Part shown: one piece after another, positions 19,363 through 27,864 of the stretch
How the letters are laid out: each line of letters opens with the position of its first letter
Numbering within the stretch: the first letter of the stretch is position 1
From: Bartonella sp. WD12.1
Lineage (GTDB): Bacteria > Pseudomonadota > Alphaproteobacteria > Rhizobiales > Rhizobiaceae
NCBI RefSeq assembly: GCF_002022415.1
Contig: NZ_MUBG01000001.1
Location: 372,001 to 436,000, forward strand
DNA: 64,000 bases
Direction of reading: 5' to 3'
Made by a program: the position numbers and the translations under genes
Notes under the pieces: generated by a model
The model's input: only the letters and a program-made list of their open reading frames with translations
Told to the model about the DNA's origin: nothing
The model's database searches: none

Positions 19363-20307
19363 ATGGTAGCAGCGTTTACTTTTCCAGGCCAGGGAAGCCA
19401 AGTTGTTGGTATGGGCAAAGTGCTTGCAGAGCAATTTGTTGAAGCACGTATGGTCTTTGAGGAAGTTGATGATGCTTTAGGTGAAAAATTATCACATATT
19501 ATGTTTGAGGGACCAGCAGATGTTCTTGCATTAACAGCAAATGCGCAACCAGCTTTGATGGCTATGTCGCTAGCAATTGTTCGTGTAATGGAAAAGTTGG
19601 GGTTAGACATAGAATCAAAAGTAAAATTTGTTGCAGGGCATTCTTTAGGGGAATATTCAGCGCTTTGTTCAGTTCGTACGTTAAGTTTGGCTGATACAGC
19701 CAGGCTTTTACGAATTCGTGGAAATGCTATGCAGAAAGCTGTCGCAGTTGGTGAAGGTTTAATGGCAGCACTTATCGGTTTGAATGAACAAGATGTTGAG
19801 GAAATTTGCAGCACTGTTTTAGGGAAAGGTGTATGTCAAATCGCTAATGATAATGGTGGTGGACAAATTGTTATTTCAGGTGAAGCAAAAGCAGTTGAAG
19901 TGGCAATGAAAGCTGCTTTAGAAAAAGGCGCTAAGCGTGCACTTCTTTTACCAGTTTCAGCACCGTTTCATTCAGCTTTAATGCAACCTGCTGCTGATGT
20001 AATGAAAGATGCGCTTTTAGCTGTTGACAAAGTAGCACCTATTGTTCCTGTTGTTGCAAATATTTCTGTTGCACCAGAGAGTGATCCAGAGCGTATTTTT
20101 ATGCTACTTGTTGAACAAGTGACTGGGCGAGTGCGGTGGCGCGAAACGGTTGAGTGGTTTGGATCCAATGGAGTTGATACACTTTTTGAGGTTGGTTCTG
20201 GAAAGGTGTTAACGGGTTTAGCCAGACGTATTAATAAAGACATTAAAGGGTTAACAATTGGTACGGCTGAGGAAATTGAGAGTGCATTACAGGTACTAGG
20301 TGTTTAA
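19363..20307 (+). CDS. fabD: Malonyl-CoA:ACP transacylase
   Basis: FabD loads malonyl groups onto acyl carrier protein for fatty-acid synthesis. The FPGQGSQ oxyanion motif opens the protein, and the catalytic Ser94 sits in GHSLGEYSAL. The distal histidine is in APFHSALM. GAGGAG precedes the ATG. Length (314) is normal. It starts the fabD-fabG-acpP-fabF cluster and is 18 bases ahead of fabG. Confidence 0.97.
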   Translation: MVAAFTFPGQGSQVVGMGKVLAEQFVEARMVFEEVDDALGEKLSHIMFEGPADVLALTANAQPALMAMSLAIVRVMEKLGLDIESKVKFVAGHSLGEYSALCSVRTLSLADTARLLRIRGNAMQKAVAVGEGLMAALIGLNEQDVEEICSTVLGKGVCQIANDNGGGQIVISGEAKAVEVAMKAALEKGAKRALLLPVSAPFHSALMQPAADVMKDALLAVDKVAPIVPVVANISVAPESDPERIFMLLVEQVTGRVRWRETVEWFGSNGVDTLFEVGSGKVLTGLARRINKDIKGLTIGTAEEIESALQVLGV

Positions 20308-20325
20308 TTTTAGGAAGTTTGAAGA

Positions 20326-21063
20326 ATGTTTAAATTAACAGGTCGTAGAGCTCTCGTAACGGGAGCATCAGGGGATATTGGTGAGGCAATTGCGCGTTTT
20401 TTTCATGCGCAAGGAGCAATTGTTGGGCTTCATGGAACACGTGAGGAAAAGCTCAAGGAAGTTGCTGCAGATCTTGGTCGGGATGTTTTTGTCTTTCCTA
20501 CTAATTTTTTTGAGCGTGAAAGTATTAAACAATTGGCTGAAACAGTAGAAAAAGAGATGGGTGGTGTCGACATTCTTGTTAACAATGCTGGCATTACTCA
20601 AGATGGTCTTTTTGTGCGTATGCAAGACCAGCAGTGGGATGATGTGTTAGCTGTCAATTTGACAGCTACTTTTACTCTAACGCGTGAGTTAGTACATGCT
20701 ATGATGCGGCGTCGCTATGGGCGTATTATTAATATAACATCTATTGTTGGTGTTGTTGGTAATCCTGGGCAAACAAATTATTGTGCTGCAAAAGCTGGTG
20801 TAATAGGCTTTTCTAAATCATTGGCACAGGAAATTGCATCACGAAATATAACTGTTAATTGCATTGCTCCAGGATTTATTAAATCTGCAATGACTGATAA
20901 ACTTAATGAGAAACAGAAAGATGCAATTATGGCTGCTATTCCCATGAAGCGTATGGGGATAGGTGAAGATATAGCTTCTGCAGCTGTTTATTTGGCGAGT
21001 GATGAGGCAGCATATGTCACAGGTCAAACGATCCATGTTAATGGTGGTATGGCAATGATCTGA
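20326..21063 (+). CDS. fabG: 3-oxoacyl-ACP reductase
   Basis: FabG reduces beta-ketoacyl-ACP with NADPH. The SDR cofactor loop TGASGDIG is at residues 11-18, NNAGIT is near residue 85, and the catalytic Tyr152 and Lys156 lie in NYCAAKAGVIGFSKSLA. The PGFIKSAMTDKL segment and the C-terminus VTGQTIHVNGGMAMI are typical. It is 245 residues long and intact, unlike the SDR gene after purF, so it is clearly the functional fatty-acid reductase. The 260-base gap to acpP suggests a separate promoter for acpP. Confidence 0.97.
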   Translation: MFKLTGRRALVTGASGDIGEAIARFFHAQGAIVGLHGTREEKLKEVAADLGRDVFVFPTNFFERESIKQLAETVEKEMGGVDILVNNAGITQDGLFVRMQDQQWDDVLAVNLTATFTLTRELVHAMMRRRYGRIINITSIVGVVGNPGQTNYCAAKAGVIGFSKSLAQEIASRNITVNCIAPGFIKSAMTDKLNEKQKDAIMAAIPMKRMGIGEDIASAAVYLASDEAAYVTGQTIHVNGGMAMI

Positions 21064-21323
21064 GTATTTACTTTATTCTACATTGATTTATAAGTTTTAT
21101 TATTTTAGATAATAACAAGTGAAATAAAGCAATGCGTTTATTTCTTTGACGGGGTGGTTGCTCAATCTTATATCTACGATGCAAAATTAGTTCATTTTTA
21201 AGGGATATCCACAGAATGTTCTAAAAATCATCGTTAAAATTTGGAGTAATGCATCTATTGCTTGATTAGGTAAACCTATATCGCTAACCAAATAGGGAAA
21301 CAATATAGAATTGTGAGGATAAT

Positions 21324-21560
21324 ATGAGTAATACAGAAGAGCGCGTTAAGAAGATTATCGTAGAGCATCTTGGAGTTGACGCAGATAAAGTTGTAGAGAA
21401 TGCAAGCTTTATTGATGATCTAGGTGCAGATAGCCTTGATACGGTTGAGCTCGTTATGGCTTTTGAAGAAGAGTTCGGTGTAGAGATTCCAGATGATGCT
21501 GCCGAAACGATTTTCACAGTTGGTGATGCTGTAAAATTTATTGATAAAGCTTCTGTGTAA
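21324..21560 (+). CDS. acpP: Acyl carrier protein
   Basis: The 78-residue acidic protein carries the phosphopantetheine attachment site Ser37 in [12 protein letters not shown]. It holds the growing fatty acyl chain for FabD, FabG and FabF and for lipid A synthesis. GAGGATA precedes the ATG. It is preceded by a 260-base non-coding stretch without other recognisable elements, and followed by a likely terminator before fabF. Confidence 0.98.
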   Translation: MSNTEERVKKIIVEHLGVDADKVVENASFIDDLGADSLDTVELVMAFEEEFGVEIPDDAAETIFTVGDAVKFIDKASV

Positions 21561-21568
21561 TTTGATGT

Positions 21569-21601
21569 AAAGGGCAAGAGTGGTAGAATGCTTTTGCCTT
21601 T
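21569..21601 (+). terminator. Imperfect hairpin after acpP
   Basis: AAAGGGCAAGAG pairs imperfectly with CTTTTGCCTTT across a ten-base loop eight bases after the acpP stop, followed by a weak T-rich tail. It could partly terminate the abundant acpP transcript ahead of fabF. The stem has one bulge and G-T pairs, so confidence is moderate. Confidence 0.45.
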
Positions 21602-21674
21602 ATTCTTTACTTAAAGCCATTTGAATTTGAACATATGGCTTTGAGGGGTGAAGGGTTAATTCAAGGTTAAAAAT

Positions 21675-22937
21675 ATGAGACGGGTTGTTGTTACTGGTTT
21701 GGGGTTAGTATCTCCATTAGCTGGTAATGTCGAATATAGCTGGAAGCGGCTTCTTGAAGGGAAAAGTGGTGTTCGACGTATTACTGAGTTTGATGTAGAT
21801 GATTTACCGTGTCAAATTGCTGCACGTATTCCCTTGGGGGATGGAACAAACGGTACATATAATGCTGATTTGCATATGGAGCCTAGAGAACAGCGCAAAG
21901 TGGATGCATTTATTACTTATGCAGTAGCTGCTGCTGATCAAGCGCTTGCAGATGCTGAGTGGTATCCCAAAAATGATGAAGACCAAATTCGTACGGGTGT
22001 GATGATTGGTTCTGGTGTTGGTGGTATTGAAGGCATTGTTGAAGCTGGTTATACACTTCGTGATAAAGGGCCAAGGAGGGTTTCTCCTTTTTTTATTCCA
22101 GGGCGTTTGATTAATCTTGCATCTGGTTATGTTTCTATTAAATATGGTTTACGTGGTCCTAATCATTCCGTTGTAACAGCTTGTTCAACGGGCGCGCATG
22201 CGATTGGTGATGCGGCTCGTTTGATTGCGCTAGGTGATGCGGACGTAATGGCAGCAGGTGGTGCTGAATCCCCAATTAATCGGATATCTCTTGCTGGTTT
22301 TGCTGCTTGTAAAGCTCTTTCTACTGGTCGTAATAATGATCCTGAACGTGCATCACGCCCTTATGATGCAGATCGTGATGGTTTTGTTATGGGAGAGGGG
22401 GCTGCGGTTGTCGTTTTAGAAGAGCTTGAGCATGCAAAAAAGCGAGGTGCTCGCATTTATGCTGAGGTTATTGGTTACGGTTTGTCTGGCGATGCTTATC
22501 ATATCACAGCTCCTTCCGAAAGTGGCGAAGGTGCTCAGCGTAGTATGGTAGCTGCTCTTAAGCGTGCACAAGTGGATGTATGCGATATTGATTATATTAA
22601 TGCTCACGGTACATCAACAATGGCTGATGTTATAGAGCTGGCAGCTGTTGAACGTGTTTTGGGCAACCACGCATCGCAGGTATCAATGTCATCGACAAAA
22701 TCATCTATTGGGCATTTGCTTGGTGCGGCTGGTGCTGCTGAGGCTATTTTTTGTATTTTAGCAATACGAGATAATATAGCACCAGCTACCCTCAATCTTG
22801 ATAACCCGTCGATTGAAACACAAATTGATCTTGTGCCACATAAACCACGCGAACGAAAAATTGATACAATTCTTTCTAATTCATTTGGTTTTGGGGGAAC
22901 AAATGCATCTTTGGTGATGCGACGCTTTGGAGAATAG
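21675..22937 (+). CDS. fabF: 3-oxoacyl-ACP synthase II (KASII)
   Basis: FabF elongates acyl-ACP by condensation with malonyl-ACP. The Cys-His-His active site is visible as TACSTGAHA (cysteine near residue 170), NAHGTSTM and SSIGHLLGAAG. The C-terminal glycine loop NSFGFGGTNASLV is present. Length 420 matches the family. It follows acpP by about 115 bases and is 107 bases ahead of mltG. Confidence 0.97.
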   Translation: MRRVVVTGLGLVSPLAGNVEYSWKRLLEGKSGVRRITEFDVDDLPCQIAARIPLGDGTNGTYNADLHMEPREQRKVDAFITYAVAAADQALADAEWYPKNDEDQIRTGVMIGSGVGGIEGIVEAGYTLRDKGPRRVSPFFIPGRLINLASGYVSIKYGLRGPNHSVVTACSTGAHAIGDAARLIALGDADVMAAGGAESPINRISLAGFAACKALSTGRNNDPERASRPYDADRDGFVMGEGAAVVVLEELEHAKKRGARIYAEVIGYGLSGDAYHITAPSESGEGAQRSMVAALKRAQVDVCDIDYINAHGTSTMADVIELAAVERVLGNHASQVSMSSTKSSIGHLLGAAGAAEAIFCILAIRDNIAPATLNLDNPSIETQIDLVPHKPRERKIDTILSNSFGFGGTNASLVMRRFGE

Positions 22938-23044
22938 TAAACATTTTTATTTATTATTATCGCTTCTTGAGCTTTTTTCTTTATAATAAGTTTAGGGTGA
23001 GAAATGATAGAATAATATTTAAAAGTTACAAAAATTGATAAATC

Positions 23045-24154
23045 ATGTCCGATGCGAAAAATGAAATACCGCCACAGGACGTAAATGATTCTTTATTGAA
23101 TCATTTGCTAAATAATAATGGTGTATTACCGTATAAAAAGCGGAAGAGGTCGTCTATTTCTCGTAATCCATTTGTTATTCTCGGTAATTTTTTTTTAATG
23201 TTGATAGTAGTAATTATTTTGGCTGTCAGCATTCCTCTTTATATTGGAAAAAGTATATTTGAAGGAAAAGGAACGGCTGAGCAAGAAGAAATTATTTTGA
23301 TCCGTCCTGGAACAGGTATACGTGAAATTGCGTCATTTCTTGAACAACGTGGTCTCATTCGATCGTCTGATGTCTTTGTTTATGGGGTTGGTTATCATCA
23401 GAGTACGACACGTCTTAAAGCAGGTGAATATTTAATTCCAGTTCATGCTTCGATGAAAGATATCATGGATATTCTTGTGAAGGGAAAGTCTATTGAGCAT
23501 ACATTTACAGTACCAGAAGGTTTAACGGTTCAACAGGTTTTTGACCGATTAGCTGCTAATGAAGTTTTAGTTGGTGATCTTCCTGAGGTTTTGCCTCCGG
23601 AAGGGAGTTTGATGACTGATACTGTGCATTTCATTCGTGGTACAACACGTGCAGAGATTATAAAGAGATTGCGTGAAGAACAAACAAAATTAATTAATGC
23701 GATATGGGAATCTCGTTCACCCAATTTACCAATCAAGACTATTGACGAATTTGTTATATTGGCATCAATTGTTGAAAAGGAAACGGGAATTGCTTCAGAG
23801 AGACCTCAAATTGCTGCAGTATTTTATAACCGTCTTTCTAAAGGTATGCGCCTTCAATCTGATCCAACAGTAGTCTATGGTATTTTTGGTGGAAAAGGTA
23901 AACCTTTAGGTCGCCCGATTTATCGCTCGGATCTTGAGAAGGAAACTCCATATAATACCTATAAAATTAATGGATTACCGCCAACAGCTATTGCAAATCC
24001 AAGTCGTGATTCTTTAAAAGCAGTAGCGCATGCACCAAAAAGTGATGCGCTCTATTTTGTAGCTGATGGTTCGGGTGGGCATATTTTTTCTAAAACTTTA
24101 GATGAACATAATATAAATGTTCGTAAATGGCGTGCATTAGAGAAAGTACGTTAG
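23045..24154 (+). CDS. mltG: Endolytic murein transglycosylase
   Basis: MltG cuts nascent glycan strands and acts as a terminator of chain elongation in the periplasm. The protein has a cytoplasmic tail of about 45 residues, one membrane helix (about residues 46-67), a LysM-like region and the YceG catalytic domain. The latter contains ASIVEKETGIASERPQIAAV with the catalytic glutamate, then FYNRLSKGMRLQSDPTVVYG. It is 369 residues long. In many Rhizobiales, from memory, yicC lies between mltG and gmk; here only 78 bases separate them. Confidence 0.95.
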   Translation: MSDAKNEIPPQDVNDSLLNHLLNNNGVLPYKKRKRSSISRNPFVILGNFFLMLIVVIILAVSIPLYIGKSIFEGKGTAEQEEIILIRPGTGIREIASFLEQRGLIRSSDVFVYGVGYHQSTTRLKAGEYLIPVHASMKDIMDILVKGKSIEHTFTVPEGLTVQQVFDRLAANEVLVGDLPEVLPPEGSLMTDTVHFIRGTTRAEIIKRLREEQTKLINAIWESRSPNLPIKTIDEFVILASIVEKETGIASERPQIAAVFYNRLSKGMRLQSDPTVVYGIFGGKGKPLGRPIYRSDLEKETPYNTYKINGLPPTAIANPSRDSLKAVAHAPKSDALYFVADGSGGHIFSKTLDEHNINVRKWRALEKVR

Positions 24155-24232
24155 ATCTTTTTAGATCTGAAAATTCATGACTGAAATTTTAACGTACAGT
24201 TTTAGAAAAAAACTTTAAGAAAAAAGAGTGAC

Positions 24233-24901
24233 ATGATGGCATTACTAGATAGTAAATTAAGTGCTCAAATAACAAATAAACGTCGTGGTTTTCTATTTAT
24301 TCTCTCTTCACCTTCAGGCGCTGGTAAGTCAACCCTTTCTCGGTTAATGCTGAAAGATAAACAATTAGAATTATCTATAAGTGTAACAACACGACAAAGA
24401 CGTCCCAGTGAAGTAGATGGTCTCCATTATCACTTTATTTCAAAGGAAGAATTTGAACATAAGCGTGATAAAGATGAGTTTATAGAATGGGCTGAAGTTC
24501 ACGGAAATTATTATGGAACTTTACGTAAAAATGTTGAAAATGCACTGATAAATGGCCAAGATATGTTGTTTGATATTGATTATCAAGGGACCGAACAGCT
24601 TCAACAAAAAATGCCAGGGGATACTGTATCTGTTTTTATCCTCCCTCCATCGATGAAAGAACTAGTTTCCCGTTTACATCGTCGAGCAGAAGATAGTCAG
24701 AGTATCATTGATCTGCGGTTGCATAATGCACAAACAGAGATACAACAATGGCGTTCTTACGATTATGTTGTGATTAACGAAGATTTAAATCAGTCCTTAT
24801 TGCTTATTAAATCAATTTATCTAGGAGAAACAGTGAAACGTGAGCGTTGCAGCTTTCTTGAATCTTTCGTTAATACACTTATTACTGAAAGGATTGATTG
24901 A
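24233..24901 (+). CDS. gmk: Guanylate kinase
   Basis: Gmk phosphorylates GMP to GDP. The P-loop [13 protein letters not shown] is near residue 26, followed by the GMP-binding stretch [19 protein letters not shown] and the lid region. The protein is 222 residues, slightly longer than E. coli Gmk because of an N-terminal extension of about 20 residues. Two adjacent ATG codons are present and either could start. The gene converges on rsmA, with a small AAAAGTTT/AAACTTTT dyad at 24933-24948 in the 45-base gap. Confidence 0.97.
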   Translation: MMALLDSKLSAQITNKRRGFLFILSSPSGAGKSTLSRLMLKDKQLELSISVTTRQRRPSEVDGLHYHFISKEEFEHKRDKDEFIEWAEVHGNYYGTLRKNVENALINGQDMLFDIDYQGTEQLQQKMPGDTVSVFILPPSMKELVSRLHRRAEDSQSIIDLRLHNAQTEIQQWRSYDYVVINEDLNQSLLLIKSIYLGETVKRERCSFLESFVNTLITERID

Positions 24902-24946
24902 GGCACTTATTATTTAGAAAGTTTTTATGAGCAAAAGTTTAAACTT

Positions 24947-25777
24947 TTAAATGACCAAATTTGCTAAAGATACAAATTCAGCAATAGAGAGTGTTTCAGC
25001 TCGACGTGTTCCGTCAATTCCAGATTTTTCTAAAAGCGTTTCGCCTCCAATAGTTTTAAGACTTTGACGAAGCATTTTTCGCTTTTGTCCAAAGGCAGCT
25101 TTTGTCACAAGGCTTAATTTTTGTGTTGAACAGGAGAGAGGTTGTGGACGTGGAATGATATGAACAACGGAAGAAGTAACTTTAGGTATTGGTGTGAAGG
25201 CTTGTGGAGGAACATCAAAAGCAATTTTTGCAATGGCACGCCAGCCAATTAATACACTAAGGCGGCCATAGTGAGGGGAATGAGGAGTAGCAGTAATACG
25301 TTTGGCTACTTCACGTTGGAACATCAGTGTCATTGATTTATAAAAAGGAGGCCATGGTTCAGTTAAAATCCAGTTTAATAGGAGCTGTGTTCCAATATTA
25401 TATGGAAGATTTGCGATGATATGTGGTTTCTCTGGACATGTTTCAAAAATTTCTGAAAAATTTTGCTTTAGTGCATCATTACAAATAATCTTTAATTTTT
25501 GCGGATAGTGCTTTTCTATATCTAATAATGCTTGTAGACAGCGTTCATCACGTTCTATTGCTGTTACAATAGCACCTTTTGCGAGCAGGGCACGTGTTAA
25601 ACCTCCAGGGCCTGGGCCAACCTCAATAACAGATTTTCCCGCTATATTTCCTGCTTGTTGGGCGATTTTAGATGTTAAATTAAGATCAAAAAGAAAATTT
25701 TGACCAAGAGATTTATTAGCTTGCAGTCCGTATGTATTAATTACTTCACGCAGAGGGGGGAGGTTATCTATTGGCAT
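24947..25777 (-). CDS. rsmA: 16S rRNA (adenine1518-N6/adenine1519-N6) dimethyltransferase
   Basis: RsmA (KsgA) dimethylates two adjacent adenines near the 3' end of 16S rRNA. The motifs [26 protein letters not shown] (S-adenosylmethionine site) and [12 protein letters not shown] (target adenine site) are all present. Its 276 residues are normal. Its start overlaps the end of pdxA by ten bases, so translation is probably coupled. It is the last gene of the lptF-to-rsmA operon. Confidence 0.97.
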   Translation of the reverse strand: MPIDNLPPLREVINTYGLQANKSLGQNFLFDLNLTSKIAQQAGNIAGKSVIEVGPGPGGLTRALLAKGAIVTAIERDERCLQALLDIEKHYPQKLKIICNDALKQNFSEIFETCPEKPHIIANLPYNIGTQLLLNWILTEPWPPFYKSMTLMFQREVAKRITATPHSPHYGRLSVLIGWRAIAKIAFDVPPQAFTPIPKVTSSVVHIIPRPQPLSCSTQKLSLVTKAAFGQKRKMLRQSLKTIGGETLLEKSGIDGTRRAETLSIAEFVSLANLVI

Positions 25778-26781
25778 GTTGTAAAATTATTTTTAGCAAG
25801 TTGATTTGCAAGTATAAGAGCAGCAATAAAACTTTCAGGAGAGGCTATTCCCTTGTTGGCAATATCAAAAGCAGTTCCATGATCTGGAGATGTTCGGATA
25901 AAAGGTAATCCTAAAGTGATATTAACGGTGGTATCAAAGTCTAAAGTTTTAACGGGAATAAGGGCTTGATCGTGATACATACAAAGAGCAACATCATACA
26001 TTTGTCTTGCACGTTGGTGGAACATTGTATCGGAAGGTAGAGGACCTATGATGTTAAGTCCTTTTTTCTTAAGATATTCAACAGCAGGAGAGATAATTTC
26101 AATATCTTCTTTTCCCATTGTACCATCTTCTCCGGCATGCGGATTAAGACCGGCTACAGCTAAACGGGGTGCAGTGATCGCAAATCGCTTTTTTAAATCA
26201 TTTTCAACGATTAATGCAGTTTGAATGATTAAGTTACACGTGAGGTGTGAGGGAATTTCATTGAGTGGAATATGGATAGTAATAGGTACTGTTTTTAATT
26301 GCGGTCCAGATAACATCATAACCGGGTGATAATGTTTATTTGAAGCTTTATGGGCAAGATAAGCAAGAAATTCAGTATGGCCTGGAAATTTAAATTTAGC
26401 ATCGTAAAGGCTTTTTTTTGCAATAGGGCACGTGATTAGTGCGCATGCATAACCATCTTGAATCAATTGAACACCGCGTGTGATAGCTTCAATTATTCCA
26501 GCGATATTGTTTGATGAGGGCATTCCTAATTGGTCATTTTGCCGATTTTTTAATGGCATTACAGGAAGGGCCGTTTGGAAATTTTTGACAAGATTATCTA
26601 CAAAAACAGTTTCTATATCAACGTTGAGTTGTAAGAAAGAAGCACGTGAACGAATAACTTCAGGATCAGCCAAAAGAACAAACGGTGGAATATGTCGTAT
26701 ATTACGCATACTCCACGCTTTTAAAACTATTTCAGGGCCAATACCTGCTGGATCACCGCTACTAACGACTAGTGGAGCCAT
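25768..26781 (-). CDS. pdxA: 4-hydroxythreonine-4-phosphate dehydrogenase
   Basis: PdxA acts in DXP-dependent synthesis of pyridoxal phosphate. The signature [14 protein letters not shown] opens the protein. Metal-binding histidines are in [18 protein letters not shown] and [11 protein letters not shown]. The protein is 337 residues and intact. It overlaps the surA-like gene by 20 bases at its 5' end and rsmA by ten bases at its 3' end. Confidence 0.96.
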   Translation of the reverse strand: MAPLVVSSGDPAGIGPEIVLKAWSMRNIRHIPPFVLLADPEVIRSRASFLQLNVDIETVFVDNLVKNFQTALPVMPLKNRQNDQLGMPSSNNIAGIIEAITRGVQLIQDGYACALITCPIAKKSLYDAKFKFPGHTEFLAYLAHKASNKHYHPVMMLSGPQLKTVPITIHIPLNEIPSHLTCNLIIQTALIVENDLKKRFAITAPRLAVAGLNPHAGEDGTMGKEDIEIISPAVEYLKKKGLNIIGPLPSDTMFHQRARQMYDVALCMYHDQALIPVKTLDFDTTVNITLGLPFIRTSPDHGTAFDIANKGIASPESFIAALILANQLAKNNFTTCQ

Positions 26782-27772
26782 GATGATTTTGAATATGCGC
26801 TCTTTGTCGCAATTCTTTCAAATATTTCTCACTTAAAGCTTCAAGTTTTTGAGGAGTCCTTTTTTGACTGTCTTGAATAGAAAACATAAGTTGGGCAACA
26901 CGATCGTCAGAAACTTTTTTTATTTGGCAGACAGCAAGTGCTTCAATACCATATGGAGTTTCGTGTGGTTGGGTCATTTTTCCAGCAGGTGTTGCACGGA
27001 TAGCTTGTTCCCAATCTGTAGGGAGTTGAGGTTCCAAAAATTTACCTAAATTACGAACAGTAACATCTAAAATGCCTCGTGTTTGTTTTTTAGTGTTATC
27101 GCATCCTCGGAAATGTGCACGGAAATTATTTATTTCTTGTGTACGTTTTGTGAGAAGTTCTGCACGACGGTGGGCAGGAATAACAAAAATAATTTGCTGT
27201 AGTGTATATTCATTTGTTGAAGGTTTTATACCACCATTTTTTAATATTCTATGTGCGGCTTCTTGTTCACTAAGGTACCCATCTTCAGATTGATAACGCG
27301 CATTAACAAGACGCCCCCATCCCATTTGTCCACTAATATATGCTTTAAAGTGCTCTTCTGTAACCTCAGTTTGATTCAACATTTCACGAAGCTGATCAAC
27401 GGTCATATTATTTTGTTCTGCAAAATTTGCAAAAGCGCTATTAATCTCATTATCACTAACATCAATATTAAGACGTTGTATTTCAATTTTTTTAAGCATC
27501 TCATCAATGAGTTCATTTCTGGCTTGTGCAGAAAGATCGCCTTGTTTTTGTTGTAATTTGAGAAAAGCGATGCGTCTTTGAATATCGTAATTTGTAATAG
27601 GATTACCATTGACTGTGATAGCAACTGTTGTTTGCGCAAATACTGATGATATAAAAAATGCGCCCATAAAGCTACTTACACCCAAAACAGCGATGCAAAA
27701 GGCCAAAATAGAAGTGTAAAATAAAACAAAAGAACTATTTTTAGATCTGTTCATATAAGTAAAATTTCGCAT
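26762..27772 (-). CDS. SurA-like periplasmic chaperone/peptidyl-prolyl isomerase
   Basis: An N-terminal signal or anchor (about residues 15-46, ending SSVFAQ) precedes a SurA-type chaperone domain that starts VAITVNGNPITNYDIQRRIA. A parvulin-like region follows (EYTLQQIIFVIP onward). SurA-family proteins escort outer-membrane proteins, LptD in particular, through the periplasm, and the gene sits directly after lptD. Only one, weakly conserved, parvulin domain is apparent, so chaperone activity may outweigh isomerase activity. The start could also be Met7 at 27754, closer to the usual signal length. The C-terminus overlaps pdxA. Confidence 0.85.
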   Translation of the reverse strand: MRNFTYMNRSKNSSFVLFYTSILAFCIAVLGVSSFMGAFFISSVFAQTTVAITVNGNPITNYDIQRRIAFLKLQQKQGDLSAQARNELIDEMLKKIEIQRLNIDVSDNEINSAFANFAEQNNMTVDQLREMLNQTEVTEEHFKAYISGQMGWGRLVNARYQSEDGYLSEQEAAHRILKNGGIKPSTNEYTLQQIIFVIPAHRRAELLTKRTQEINNFRAHFRGCDNTKKQTRGILDVTVRNLGKFLEPQLPTDWEQAIRATPAGKMTQPHETPYGIEALAVCQIKKVSDDRVAQLMFSIQDSQKRTPQKLEALSEKYLKELRQRAHIQNHHGSTSR

Positions 27773-27864
27773 TGTTTATCAATTTTCATTGGCAAATAAA
27801 ATATATGTTTTCCTACATAAAAACAATGATAAGTTAAAGCATTTCTACATTATTGCTACATTCA

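Noticed and set aside
24154-24169. AGATCT-TTTT-AGATCT hairpin after mltG as a terminator
   Set aside because: Only a 6-bp stem and no T run after it; the short gap to gmk suggests read-through.
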